This document shows positions 1 to 5,452 of a stretch of DNA of 6,134 bases, in pieces (position 1 is the stretch's first letter; each line of letters starts with the position of its first letter). The position numbers were made by a program, and so were the translations under genes. The notes under the pieces were generated by a model. It was not told the DNA's origin, ran no database searches, and was given only the letters and a program-made list of their open reading frames with translations. This stretch comes from a bacterium (GTDB lineage: Bacteria; Ratteibacteria; UBA8468): positions 1-6,134 of the forward strand of contig DAOVNU010000051.1 of assembly GCA_030630065.1 (NCBI GenBank), in the 5' to 3' direction.

Positions 1-131
1 AAGAAATTAAAAAATGAAAAACCCTGAAAATTAATCGGACGCAGATACAGACAGTTGCAACAGACAATATAAATATGATAAACTTTTTTCTCAAAGGGGC
101 CAGGTCTCCACATTGACAAATAGAGAGATTA
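1..131. other. Leader region upstream of nadC, no callable gene; repeat-like fragments
   Basis: No convincing reading frame lies here. A frame open from base 1 ends at the TGA at 25-27 after eight codons (reading KKLKNEKP); it could be the tail of an upstream + strand gene but is too short to support. Positions 34-50 (ATCGGACGCAGATACAGAC-like) and 93-121 (a GGGGCCAGGTCTCC block followed by ACATTGACAAA) look like degenerate copies of dispersed intergenic repeats rather than unique sequence. AT-rich hexamers TATAAA (68-73) and TATGAT (74-79) could serve as a -10 box for nadC, but neither has a good -35 at 16-18 bp (TTGCAA at 55-60 is too close), so no promoter is called. There is no visible terminator, RNA gene or riboswitch. 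Confidence 0.5.
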
Positions 132-1007
132 ATGAAAATTAATAAAGAAATAGAGGATGTGGTTAAAAGAGCGCTGGCTGAGGATATTGGAGAGGGAGAT
201 ATTACCAGCAAGATTCTTTTCCCAGGAGCAAAAAAGGTTAAGGCAATAATCTTGGCCAAAGAGAAAGGGGTAATCGCCGGATTACCCATCGCAAAACTGG
301 TCTTCAAGGGCATTGATGAAAAGGTTAGTTTTATCCCCGTGGTAAAAGAAGGAGAAAAAATAAGAAAAAACCAGATTATTGCTAAAATAACCGGGGATTG
401 CAAGGCCATTCTCGCCGGGGAAAGGACCGCTTTGAATTTTCTGTCTCATCTCTCCGGAATTGCCACCTTAACCGCACGCTTTGTTGAGCAGACAAAGAGT
501 TATAAAGTAAAGATTATGGATACCAGGAAAACAAGCCCCGAATTGAGATTACTGGAAAAGGATGCGGTAAAGGTCGGGGGAGGAAAAAATCACCGCTTTG
601 GATTATTTGACGGGATTTTGATCAAGGATAATCATATAAAAGTTAAGAGCGGACTCCTCGCAATGACAGCAAAATTTAAAACTCAAGCAATAAAGGATTT
701 AATTATTAAGGCGAAAAGGAAAGCAAAGAAAATGAAGGTAGAGGTTGAGGTGGAAAATTATCAGGAGGCAAGGGCAGCAATTACCTCTGGAGCCGACATT
801 ATTATGCTGGACAACATTAGCCCAAAGATGATTAAAAAAATTATAAAATCTGCCAAAAATCTGCCAAAAAGAGCGCTCTTTGAGGTCTCCGGAGGCATAA
901 ACCTTAAGAATGTTAATCAGTTTGCTTCTCTGGGAATTGACCGCATTTCTATTGGTGCCCTTACCCATTCCGCTCCTGCCCTGGATTTAGGCCTGAATAT
1001 ATTATGA
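132..1007 (+). CDS. nadC: Nicotinate-nucleotide pyrophosphorylase, carboxylating (quinolinate phosphoribosyltransferase)
   Basis: This cytoplasmic enzyme converts quinolinate and PRPP to nicotinate mononucleotide, CO2 and PPi, the entry from de novo quinolinate into NAD synthesis. The 291 residues match the family length (about 270-300). Residues 1-110 form the N-terminal alpha/beta domain with AEDIGEGDIT (16-25) and AGERTALN (95-102). The rest is the barrel domain with DTRKTSP (130-136), GGGKNHRFGLFD (149-160), KDNHI (165-169), VEVEVEN (203-209), MLDN (225-228) and EVSGGI (251-256). The basic residues expected to bind phosphate and quinolinate are all present (R98, R132-K133, H154-R155, K165), as are acidic E206 and D227. 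The start is set by the family-typical N-terminus and a weak purine-rich site (GAGAG) about 7 bases upstream. The stop overlaps the mtaB start (ATGA). nadA and nadB are not in view. The identification is secure; regulation cannot be read from the sequence. Confidence 0.96.
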   Translation: MKINKEIEDVVKRALAEDIGEGDITSKILFPGAKKVKAIILAKEKGVIAGLPIAKLVFKGIDEKVSFIPVVKEGEKIRKNQIIAKITGDCKAILAGERTALNFLSHLSGIATLTARFVEQTKSYKVKIMDTRKTSPELRLLEKDAVKVGGGKNHRFGLFDGILIKDNHIKVKSGLLAMTAKFKTQAIKDLIIKAKRKAKKMKVEVEVENYQEARAAITSGADIIMLDNISPKMIKKIIKSAKNLPKRALFEVSGGINLKNVNQFASLGIDRISIGALTHSAPALDLGLNIL

Positions 1008-2197
1008 CCGTTTCTTTAATAACGCTTGGCTGCAAGGTTAATCAGTATGAAACTCAACTCTATCGGGAGAGTTTTGCCGCCGATGGTTTTGAGATAAAAA
1101 ATTCCGGAGAACCCTCTGACATTATCCTCATCAATACCTGCTGTGTAACAAAAAGGGCGGAAAAGGAATCAAGAAACCTTATTTCTCGCTCTTTAAAGAT
1201 TTCCTCTAAGGTCATTGTCACCGGCTGCTATGTGGAAAAAGAGGATGCTTATCTGAGAGAAAGATTCCCTCGGATAGAGATTGTGCGAAGGAAAGATTTA
1301 CTCAATAAGAGCAAAGTCAACAGAATTCATTATTTTTCGGGACATACAAGGGCATTTATCAAGATTGAGGATGGCTGCGAAAAATTCTGCAGTTACTGTA
1401 TTATCCCCTACGTTCGCGGACGGGTAAAGAACAGAGAGACAAAGGAAATCCTGGAGGAAATTAAAGAACTGGCAGGGAACGGTTATCAGGAATTCGTGAT
1501 TACCGGGGTTGATTTGGGGGCTTATGAAGGATTGTCCGATTTACTTCGCAAGATAGAAAAGATTAAAGGCGTGGAAAGAATAAGGTTATCTTCTCTGGAA
1601 CCAGGAGACATCTCCGACTCCCTGATTGAGATTCTTTCTTCAAGTCCAAAGTTCTGTCCGCATCTGCACATCCCTTTGCAGAGCGGAGATGACAAAATCT
1701 TACAATTGATGAATCGGGATTATACCGTTAATGATTATCGAAAAACGATTGCAAAAATCAGAGAGAAAATCCCTGAAATCTGTATCAGCACCGACGTGAT
1801 GGTCGGATTCCCCGGAGAGGATGATGAAGCGTTTAAAAATACGGCGAGGATTATTGAAGAAACTGGCTTCTCCAGGGTTCATTGTTTTCGCTATTCTACC
1901 CGGGAGAAAACAAGAGCCACGAAATTAGCCAATCCGGTAGAGGAAGAGAAAAAAAAGGAAAGAGTGAAGAATCTAATATTGTTAACAAAAGGAATCTCTC
2001 AAAAAATAAAAGAAAGATTTTTGGGAAAAACGGCTGCCATACTAATTGAAAAAAAGAGAAAGGATGGGTATTCCTTTGGCTATTCCAGGCATTATCTTCC
2101 GGTTCTGGTCAAAGGGAAAATAGGAACTAATCAAATCGTTAAAGTAAAAATAGAGGATTTAGAAGAGAATTATCTTATTGCTTCTATTCCCGGTTAA
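1004..2197 (+). CDS. mtaB: tRNA t6A37 methylthiotransferase MtaB (radical SAM)
   Basis: MtaB adds a methylthio group to N6-threonylcarbamoyladenosine at position 37 of ANN-decoding tRNAs, giving ms2t6A, using two [4Fe-4S] clusters and SAM. The N-terminal UPF0004 domain carries the three auxiliary-cluster cysteines C10 (TLGCKVNQYET, 7-17), C46 (NTCCVT, 44-49) and C75 (TGCY). The radical SAM core has CxxxCxxC at C125, C129 and C132, introduced by FSGHTRAFIKIEDGC, a segment characteristic of MtaB rather than MiaB or RimO. Further core motifs are SSLEPGD, HIPLQSGDD, MNRDYT and DVMVGFPGE. A TRAM domain fills about residues 335-393. At 397 residues it is roughly 30 shorter than usual, and the loss appears to lie between C75 and C125. 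It begins within the nadC stop (ATGA), which implies translational coupling, and its last 14 bases overlap the 3' end of convergent argJ. The MtaB call is strong; a RimO or MiaB assignment is disfavoured by the motifs. Confidence 0.94.
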   Translation: MTVSLITLGCKVNQYETQLYRESFAADGFEIKNSGEPSDIILINTCCVTKRAEKESRNLISRSLKISSKVIVTGCYVEKEDAYLRERFPRIEIVRRKDLLNKSKVNRIHYFSGHTRAFIKIEDGCEKFCSYCIIPYVRGRVKNRETKEILEEIKELAGNGYQEFVITGVDLGAYEGLSDLLRKIEKIKGVERIRLSSLEPGDISDSLIEILSSSPKFCPHLHIPLQSGDDKILQLMNRDYTVNDYRKTIAKIREKIPEICISTDVMVGFPGEDDEAFKNTARIIEETGFSRVHCFRYSTREKTRATKLANPVEEEKKKERVKNLILLTKGISQKIKERFLGKTAAILIEKKRKDGYSFGYSRHYLPVLVKGKIGTNQIVKVKIEDLEENYLIASIPG

Positions 2198-3374
2198 TTC
2201 TGACATATTCTTCGGTGAGGTCACAGCCAAAGGCATCCGCCTGAAACCTACCCGAATAAAGGTTGACCTCAATCTTTATCTCTTTCTTATTGAGAGAATC
2301 TTTTAATTGCTTCTCCTGATATTTTTGTTTTTCCCCTTGAGAGAAGACCAGAATTCCGTTGATCGATAAATCAACTAAATTTGGCTTTAATTTTGCTCTG
2401 GCGCTGCCAATAGCAGACATAATTCTGCCCCAATTGGGAGAAGAACCGCCAATTGCTGCCTTTACCAAATTGGAACCAGCGACCGTTTTGGCAATACGGT
2501 TTGCATCCTTTTTACACCACGCCCCTTTGACCTTCACCGCAATAACCTTTTTTGCTCCCTCTCCATCGGCAACAATCATTTTTGCCAGGAGAAGAGAAAT
2601 TTTATTTAAGGCGGAAGAGAATTTCTTAAAGTTTTCCGTTCCTTTTTTGATTTTTTTGTTTTTTGCTTTCCCATTGGCAAGGATAATTACCGTATCATTG
2701 GTGCTTTCATCATTATCCACAGTAATCAGATTAAAGGAATTTTTTACCGCGACCATTAATGCCTCTCTCAAGGCAATTGGCTCAATCACCGCATCGGTAG
2801 TGAAAAAAGCAAGCATTGTTGCTAAATTCGGACAAATCATCCCGGCGCCCTTTGCCATTCCGCCAAGGCGAACCTCTCTTTTTCCCTGACCAAGGATTCC
2901 GGTGGCAATAGAAACCTCCTTAACCTTTGTATCGGTGGTAAGAATTGCTTCTGAAGCCGTATTATTATCCTCAGAAAGATGCGCAATTAAGTCCGGGATG
3001 GCTTTCTTGATTTTGTTAACCGGGAGGAAAATACCAATCCTGCCGGTGGAGGCAAGAAGAATTTCTTTTTCTTTCAGGGAAAGGGATTCTACAAGTGAAT
3101 GAAGAATGGCATTGCCATCTTTAATTCCTTTCTTTCCGGTACAGGCGTTGGCATTACCGCTATTAATCAGGATAGCTCTAATCTCTGGCTTTTTCAGATG
3201 TTTTAAGTTAATCAGGATGGAGGCAGATTTTATCTTGTTTGTCGTAAAAAGAGCGGCGGCAATTGCCGGGGAATCGGAATAGATAAGAGCAAGGTCCTTT
3301 TGATTATTATCCTTTATGCCGCAGGAAATCCCGGATGCTTTGAAACCACGGGCATAAGTAATTCCTGAGTTCAT
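2184..3374 (-). CDS. argJ: Bifunctional glutamate N-acetyltransferase / N-acetylglutamate synthase (ornithine acetyltransferase)
   Basis: ArgJ transfers acetyl from N-acetylornithine to glutamate, recycling acetyl groups in arginine synthesis; many members also make N-acetylglutamate from acetyl-CoA. The proenzyme cleaves itself into alpha and beta chains in the cytoplasm. Here the cleavage motif is KGAGMICPNLATML, with nucleophile T186 after A185. Also present are NSGNANACTG (71-80), oxyanion-hole T110-G111 (ASTGRIG; Arg at 112 where Val is usual), TTDT (146-149), VDNDESTND (219-227), ADGEGA with E272, GSSPNWGRIMSAIG, and a C-terminal FGCDLTEEYVRIN with N394. At 396 residues it is near normal length but stops at TAG just after INRE, where relatives continue to a conserved Tyr plus two residues. 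The start follows from the family N-terminus (GITYARGFKASGI); the upstream sequence AAATAAAG is a poor ribosome site. No other arg genes are in view. Whether it is bifunctional or only recycling cannot be decided here. Confidence 0.95.
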   Translation of the reverse strand: MNSGITYARGFKASGISCGIKDNNQKDLALIYSDSPAIAAALFTTNKIKSASILINLKHLKKPEIRAILINSGNANACTGKKGIKDGNAILHSLVESLSLKEKEILLASTGRIGIFLPVNKIKKAIPDLIAHLSEDNNTASEAILTTDTKVKEVSIATGILGQGKREVRLGGMAKGAGMICPNLATMLAFFTTDAVIEPIALREALMVAVKNSFNLITVDNDESTNDTVIILANGKAKNKKIKKGTENFKKFSSALNKISLLLAKMIVADGEGAKKVIAVKVKGAWCKKDANRIAKTVAGSNLVKAAIGGSSPNWGRIMSAIGSARAKLKPNLVDLSINGILVFSQGEKQKYQEKQLKDSLNKKEIKIEVNLYSGRFQADAFGCDLTEEYVRINRE

Positions 3375-3387
3375 TCTTTATTTAACT

Positions 3388-3407
3388 ACAGATTAACACA
3401 GATAACC
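3388..3407. repeat. Tandem pair of 10-bp units ACAGATTAAC / ACAGATAACC
   Basis: Two adjacent near-identical decamers begin at 3388 and 3398. They lie 14-33 bp upstream of the argJ start, in the region that would be its 5' leader. From memory, sequences of the style ACAGATTAACACAGAT are common as dispersed intergenic repeats in environmental bacterial genomes; this window has only one copy, so dispersal cannot be shown here. Confidence 0.55.
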
Positions 3408-3411
3408 AAAG

Positions 3412-3586
3412 AATATTTTACCACGGAGAAAAACATAAAAGATTCTCTGACAGGATTAACTGGATTCTTATGTAGTGGTCAACCTTGGTTGACCGACGAG
3501 CAAGCTCGTCCACTACGTTTTCTTATGTTTAATCCTCTTAATCTCGTCAAATTCTCTGTGCTCTCCGTGTCTCTGTGGTGAATATT
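3412..3586. repeat. Fold-back (inverted-repeat) element with nested hairpins, MITE-like, between ispD and argJ
   Basis: The ends are imperfect inverted repeats: AATATTTTACCACGGAGA at 3412-3429 against TCTCTGTGGTGAATATT at 3570-3586, with one G-T pair and one single-base indel. Further in, AGGATTA (3452-3458) pairs with TAATCCT (3530-3536). The centre is a cruciform: an outer stem 3470-3478 with 3510-3518 encloses two perfect hairpins, GGTCAACC/GGTTGACC (3477-3484 with 3487-3494) and GACGAGC/GCTCGTC (3495-3501 with 3504-3510). The right arm has three 8-9 bp units (3553, 3562 and 3570: TCTCTGTG, TCTCCGTG, TCTCTGTG), and the left arm has AGGATTAAC then TGGATTCTT. The right end abuts the ispD TAA exactly. 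No coding capacity was found. Transposon origin is inferred from shape only; no flanking target duplication is evident. Confidence 0.7.
3415..3423 (-). promoter_or_regulatory. Possible extended -10 promoter for argJ inside the repeat element
   Basis: On the minus strand the bases from 3423 to 3415 read TGGTAAAAT, which fits an extended -10 box (TGn followed by a TATAAT-like hexamer, TAAAAT). Transcription would begin near 3408, leaving a leader of about 34 bases before the argJ ATG at 3374. No good -35 box is seen 16-18 bp upstream, as expected only for extended -10 promoters. This is a sequence resemblance in AT-rich DNA and is weak evidence. Confidence 0.25.
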
Positions 3587-4303
3587 TTATTTGTGTTTAC
3601 TTGTCGTTATAATTTTCGGGCTTGTTTTATTTTTTAGCAAGCCCTTAGCCAGAAGAAAGTCATCTTTCGTAGTAATCTTGATGTTGTAAGGGTCTCCCTT
3701 AATAATCTTCACGGGAATACCGATTCTTTCCACTAAAGAGGCAGAATCCGTTCCCCAAAAATGGTCCTTCTCCGCCTGAAGATATGCCTTTTGAATAATT
3801 TCTGCCTTGAACACCTGGGGTGTCTGAACAGTCCAGAGAGATTTTCTGTTTAGTGTAGAACTAATAAAAGAAGAGTTCTCTACCTTTTTGATTGTATCGG
3901 AAAGAGGAAGTCCGGGCACAGCCGCTTTGTATCTTTTTGCACCTAAAATTACTCTTTTTATTAATTCCCCGGTAAGAAAGGGTCTTGCCCCATCATGGAT
4001 AAGGACAAAATTAGAGAAAGAGTTCATTTTTCTCAACCCTGAGGCAACTGAGCCCTGTCGTGTTTTTCCTCCGGCAACAATTTCTTTTACCTTTGAGATA
4101 TGATATTTTTTAATTAATTCTTTTGCCTTAGAAATTTTGTTCTTTTCTACTACTAAGATAACCTCACCAACAAAAGAGGAATTTTCCAAAGTAAGAAGAC
4201 CGTAGGTAAGCAGGGGTTTTTTCTCCAGGAGAAGAAATGGTTTATCAACCAATCCCATCCTTTTCCCCTTCCCCGCTGCCACTACAATTGCTACCGTTCT
4301 CAC
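3587..4303 (-). CDS. ispD: 2-C-methyl-D-erythritol 4-phosphate cytidylyltransferase
   Basis: IspD couples methylerythritol 4-phosphate with CTP to give CDP-methylerythritol and PPi in the MEP route to isoprenoids; it is a cytoplasmic dimer. The 238 residues show the whole family signature: nucleotide-binding AAGKGKRMG (9-17, with R15) and K21, GGKTRQGSVASGL (78-90), HDGARPF (103-109), VPGLPLSDTIKKV (129-141, with T137), R153, TVQTPQVFK (158-166), TDSASLVE (185-192) and GDPYNIKIT (203-211, with K209). T137, R153 and K209 match the substrate-contacting residues known from the E. coli enzyme. It starts with GTG at 4303, four bases inside the end of the PIN/TRAM gene (GTGA overlap), without a strong ribosome site, so it is probably translated by coupling. 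A lysine/threonine-rich tail of about 15 residues extends past the conserved core. ispF, often the next gene, is absent; a fold-back element follows instead. An IspDF fusion is ruled out by length. Confidence 0.96.
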   Translation of the reverse strand: MRTVAIVVAAGKGKRMGLVDKPFLLLEKKPLLTYGLLTLENSSFVGEVILVVEKNKISKAKELIKKYHISKVKEIVAGGKTRQGSVASGLRKMNSFSNFVLIHDGARPFLTGELIKRVILGAKRYKAAVPGLPLSDTIKKVENSSFISSTLNRKSLWTVQTPQVFKAEIIQKAYLQAEKDHFWGTDSASLVERIGIPVKIIKGDPYNIKITTKDDFLLAKGLLKNKTSPKIITTSKHK

Positions 4304-5265
4304 TTTAACTCAGCAAAAATCATTCTCCCGCTTACCGTCTGAATGGTGGAGTTGATCGTTACGTCAACAGCTCTGCCGACAGCTTTCCTCCCATTCTCCA
4401 CCACAACCATTGTCCCATCCTCAAGATAACCAACACCCTGACCTTCCTCCTTTCCTTCTCTGATAATCTTCAGGCGGAGAGTTTCCCCGGCCAATAATTT
4501 TGGCTTCAGGACTGTAGAGAGATTGTTAAGGTTAAGCACCACAATATTTTGCACCTCTGCCACTTTAGAGAGGTTGTAATCATTGGTCAGGAGTTTTGCG
4601 CCCATATCTGAAGCAAGTTTTACCAGTTTACTATCCGTCTCAATCAATTCGGGAAAGTCCAGTTGATGAATCCGGACGTCCAGGGAGGAATCCTTACGCA
4701 TTTTCTCTAACATTTCCAGTCCCCGACGACCTTTCTGTCGCCTTATGTCGTTGCTGGAATCGGCTATTGTCTGGAGTTCCCGGACAATGAAATTCGGAAC
4801 AATCAGGACATAGGCCAAAAAACCAATCTTACAGAGGTCATGTAATCGTCCGTCTATGATTACGCTGGAATCAACAATCAAGAGATTCTTGCTTTTTTCT
4901 CTTCTTTCGCCAAAATAGGGAAGAAGAAAGCCAAACTCCTTTGCGTGTCGCACCGCAACCATTATCCCCAAATAACAAAAGATAAAATAGAGACCAAACC
5001 TAATATAAAGTTCGGGCTTAGTTCCCACCGGAATGAGAAGAATGAATCTACTGATAAGAATGGCAAGCACAAGTCCGCTAACCAAACCCAACGCTGCGAG
5101 TAGCAATTGCCGTGAAGGAATCTTCTGAAGAGCTCTTTCTATAAACACAATAACAACAGAACCCACAACAGCAAACAAAAGCCCCTTCATAGAATTTGAG
5201 GTAATAAAATATCCCGAAACAGCAGAAAGAATTATAAAAACAACACGAATCATATTATAGCCCAT
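4300..5265 (-). CDS. Membrane-anchored PIN/TRAM domain protein (YacL family), putative RNase
   Basis: This is an integral membrane protein with a cytoplasmic nuclease-like domain. Four hydrophobic segments lie at about residues 6-21, 28-42, 54-77 and 87-105. A PIN domain follows from about 127 to 248 with the expected acidic metal-binding residues: D132 (VDSSVIIDGR), E163 (VRELQ), D211 (ETDSKLV) and D229 (LTNDYN). A TRAM domain, a likely RNA-binding beta fold, covers about 258-321 (GETLRLKIIREG, GVGYLEDGTMVVVENG). Order and length match the B. subtilis YacL type (about 320-370 residues). The first ATG is chosen because AGGAGGTG lies 10 bases upstream; the Met at residue 5 lacks such spacing. 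The gene is coupled to ispD by a 4-base overlap, and a PIN/TRAM-ispD pair is a recurrent arrangement in bacteria. The RNA target is unknown, and RNase activity is inferred from the family, not shown. Confidence 0.9.
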   Translation of the reverse strand: MGYNMIRVVFIILSAVSGYFITSNSMKGLLFAVVGSVVIVFIERALQKIPSRQLLLAALGLVSGLVLAILISRFILLIPVGTKPELYIRFGLYFIFCYLGIMVAVRHAKEFGFLLPYFGERREKSKNLLIVDSSVIIDGRLHDLCKIGFLAYVLIVPNFIVRELQTIADSSNDIRRQKGRRGLEMLEKMRKDSSLDVRIHQLDFPELIETDSKLVKLASDMGAKLLTNDYNLSKVAEVQNIVVLNLNNLSTVLKPKLLAGETLRLKIIREGKEEGQGVGYLEDGTMVVVENGRKAVGRAVDVTINSTIQTVSGRMIFAELK

Positions 5266-5273
5266 AAATTTAT

Positions 5274-5285
5274 GTCACCTCCTAT
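5274..5285 (-). promoter_or_regulatory. Strong ribosome binding site of the PIN/TRAM gene
   Basis: The minus strand carries AGGAGGTG (from 5283 to 5276), a near-perfect Shine-Dalgarno sequence, 10 bases before the ATG at 5265. It is the clearest ribosome site in the window and decides the start at the first Met. By contrast ispD and argJ have weak or no such site. Confidence 0.8.
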
Positions 5286-5311
5286 TAATCAATGTGCTTC
5301 TATTACCAGTA

Positions 5312-5449
5312 GCGAGGAAAGTTTCTGTAGCGTGCCTTGTGAATCTGTGAGCGGGCACGGTGTCCCGTAGGGACGAGCGAGCAGATTCACAGAGTGCAGT
5401 CAGCCTCGCTGGGGCTGACAAACGTGCCGCTTAAGAAAGCTTTCCGAGC
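5312..5449. repeat. Second fold-back element with imperfect terminal inverted repeats and internal hairpins
   Basis: The left end (5312-5336: GCGAGGAAAGTTTCTGTAGC, then GTGCC) is an imperfect inverted copy of the right end (5423-5449: CGTGCCGCTTAAG, then AAAGCTTTCCGAGC), giving terminal arms of about 22-25 bp. Inside are a 10-bp perfect stem TGTGAATCTG/CAGATTCACA (5338-5347 with 5382-5391) enclosing a small GTCCC/GGGAC hairpin (5362-5366 with 5370-5374), and next to it a 7-bp hairpin GTCAGCC/GGCTGAC (5399-5405 with 5413-5419). It is more GC-rich than its surroundings. There is no coding capacity and no similarity in sequence to the element at 3412-3586, though the architecture (terminal arms plus two inner hairpins) is alike. 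The right end lies three bases from the MCE stop codon. Neither strand shows a terminator T-run. Confidence 0.65.
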
Positions 5450-5452
5450 ATC

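Larger units (their letters stand above)
3375..3586. other. Intergenic gap between ispD and argJ, almost wholly repeat-like sequence
   Basis: This 212-bp gap holds no gene. It comprises a short tandem 10-mer block next to the argJ start (3388-3407) and a 175-bp fold-back element ending at the ispD stop codon (3412-3586). No hairpin with a following T-run is seen in the ispD transcription direction, so there is no classical terminator. ispD transcripts may therefore run on into argJ unless a promoter or a Rho site intervenes. Confidence 0.6.
5266..5452. other. Intergenic gap between the MCE gene and the PIN/TRAM gene
   Basis: No gene is present in this 187-bp gap. It contains the PIN/TRAM ribosome site near 5280 and, between 5312 and 5449, a structured inverted-repeat element. 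On the minus strand TGGTAATAG just upstream of the ribosome site (plus-strand CTATTACCA, 5299-5307) could be an extended -10 box, but no supporting -35 was seen. No stem followed by a T-run was found, so an intrinsic terminator after the MCE gene is not supported. Confidence 0.5.

Noticed and set aside
1..27. C-terminal end of an upstream + strand gene (KKLKNEKP then TGA)
   Set aside because: Eight codons of AT-rich sequence are not enough to support a coding call.
55..79. TTGCAA and TATGAT as a sigma-70 promoter for nadC
   Set aside because: The spacer is only 13 bp and alternative pairings give poor hexamers.
699..968. 89-residue minus-strand frame opposite nadC
   Set aside because: Shadow of the nadC barrel domain, with no motif and no plausible context.
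2359..2889. 176-residue open frame on the + strand opposite argJ, hydrophobic in places
   Set aside because: It lies wholly antisense to a well-conserved argJ; its composition mirrors the argJ codons and it has no recognisable domain or ribosome site.
3477..3510. Paired hairpins as a bidirectional terminator or a CRISPR-like array
   Set aside because: The two hairpins differ in sequence, there are no spaced direct repeats, and no T-tract follows in the ispD direction.
4596..4790. 64-residue + strand frame opposite the PIN domain
   Set aside because: Antisense shadow of conserved PIN sequence.
5399..5419. GTCAGCC/GGCTGAC hairpin as an intrinsic terminator for the MCE gene
   Set aside because: The stem is only 7 bp and no T-run follows on either strand; it fits better as part of the larger fold-back element.
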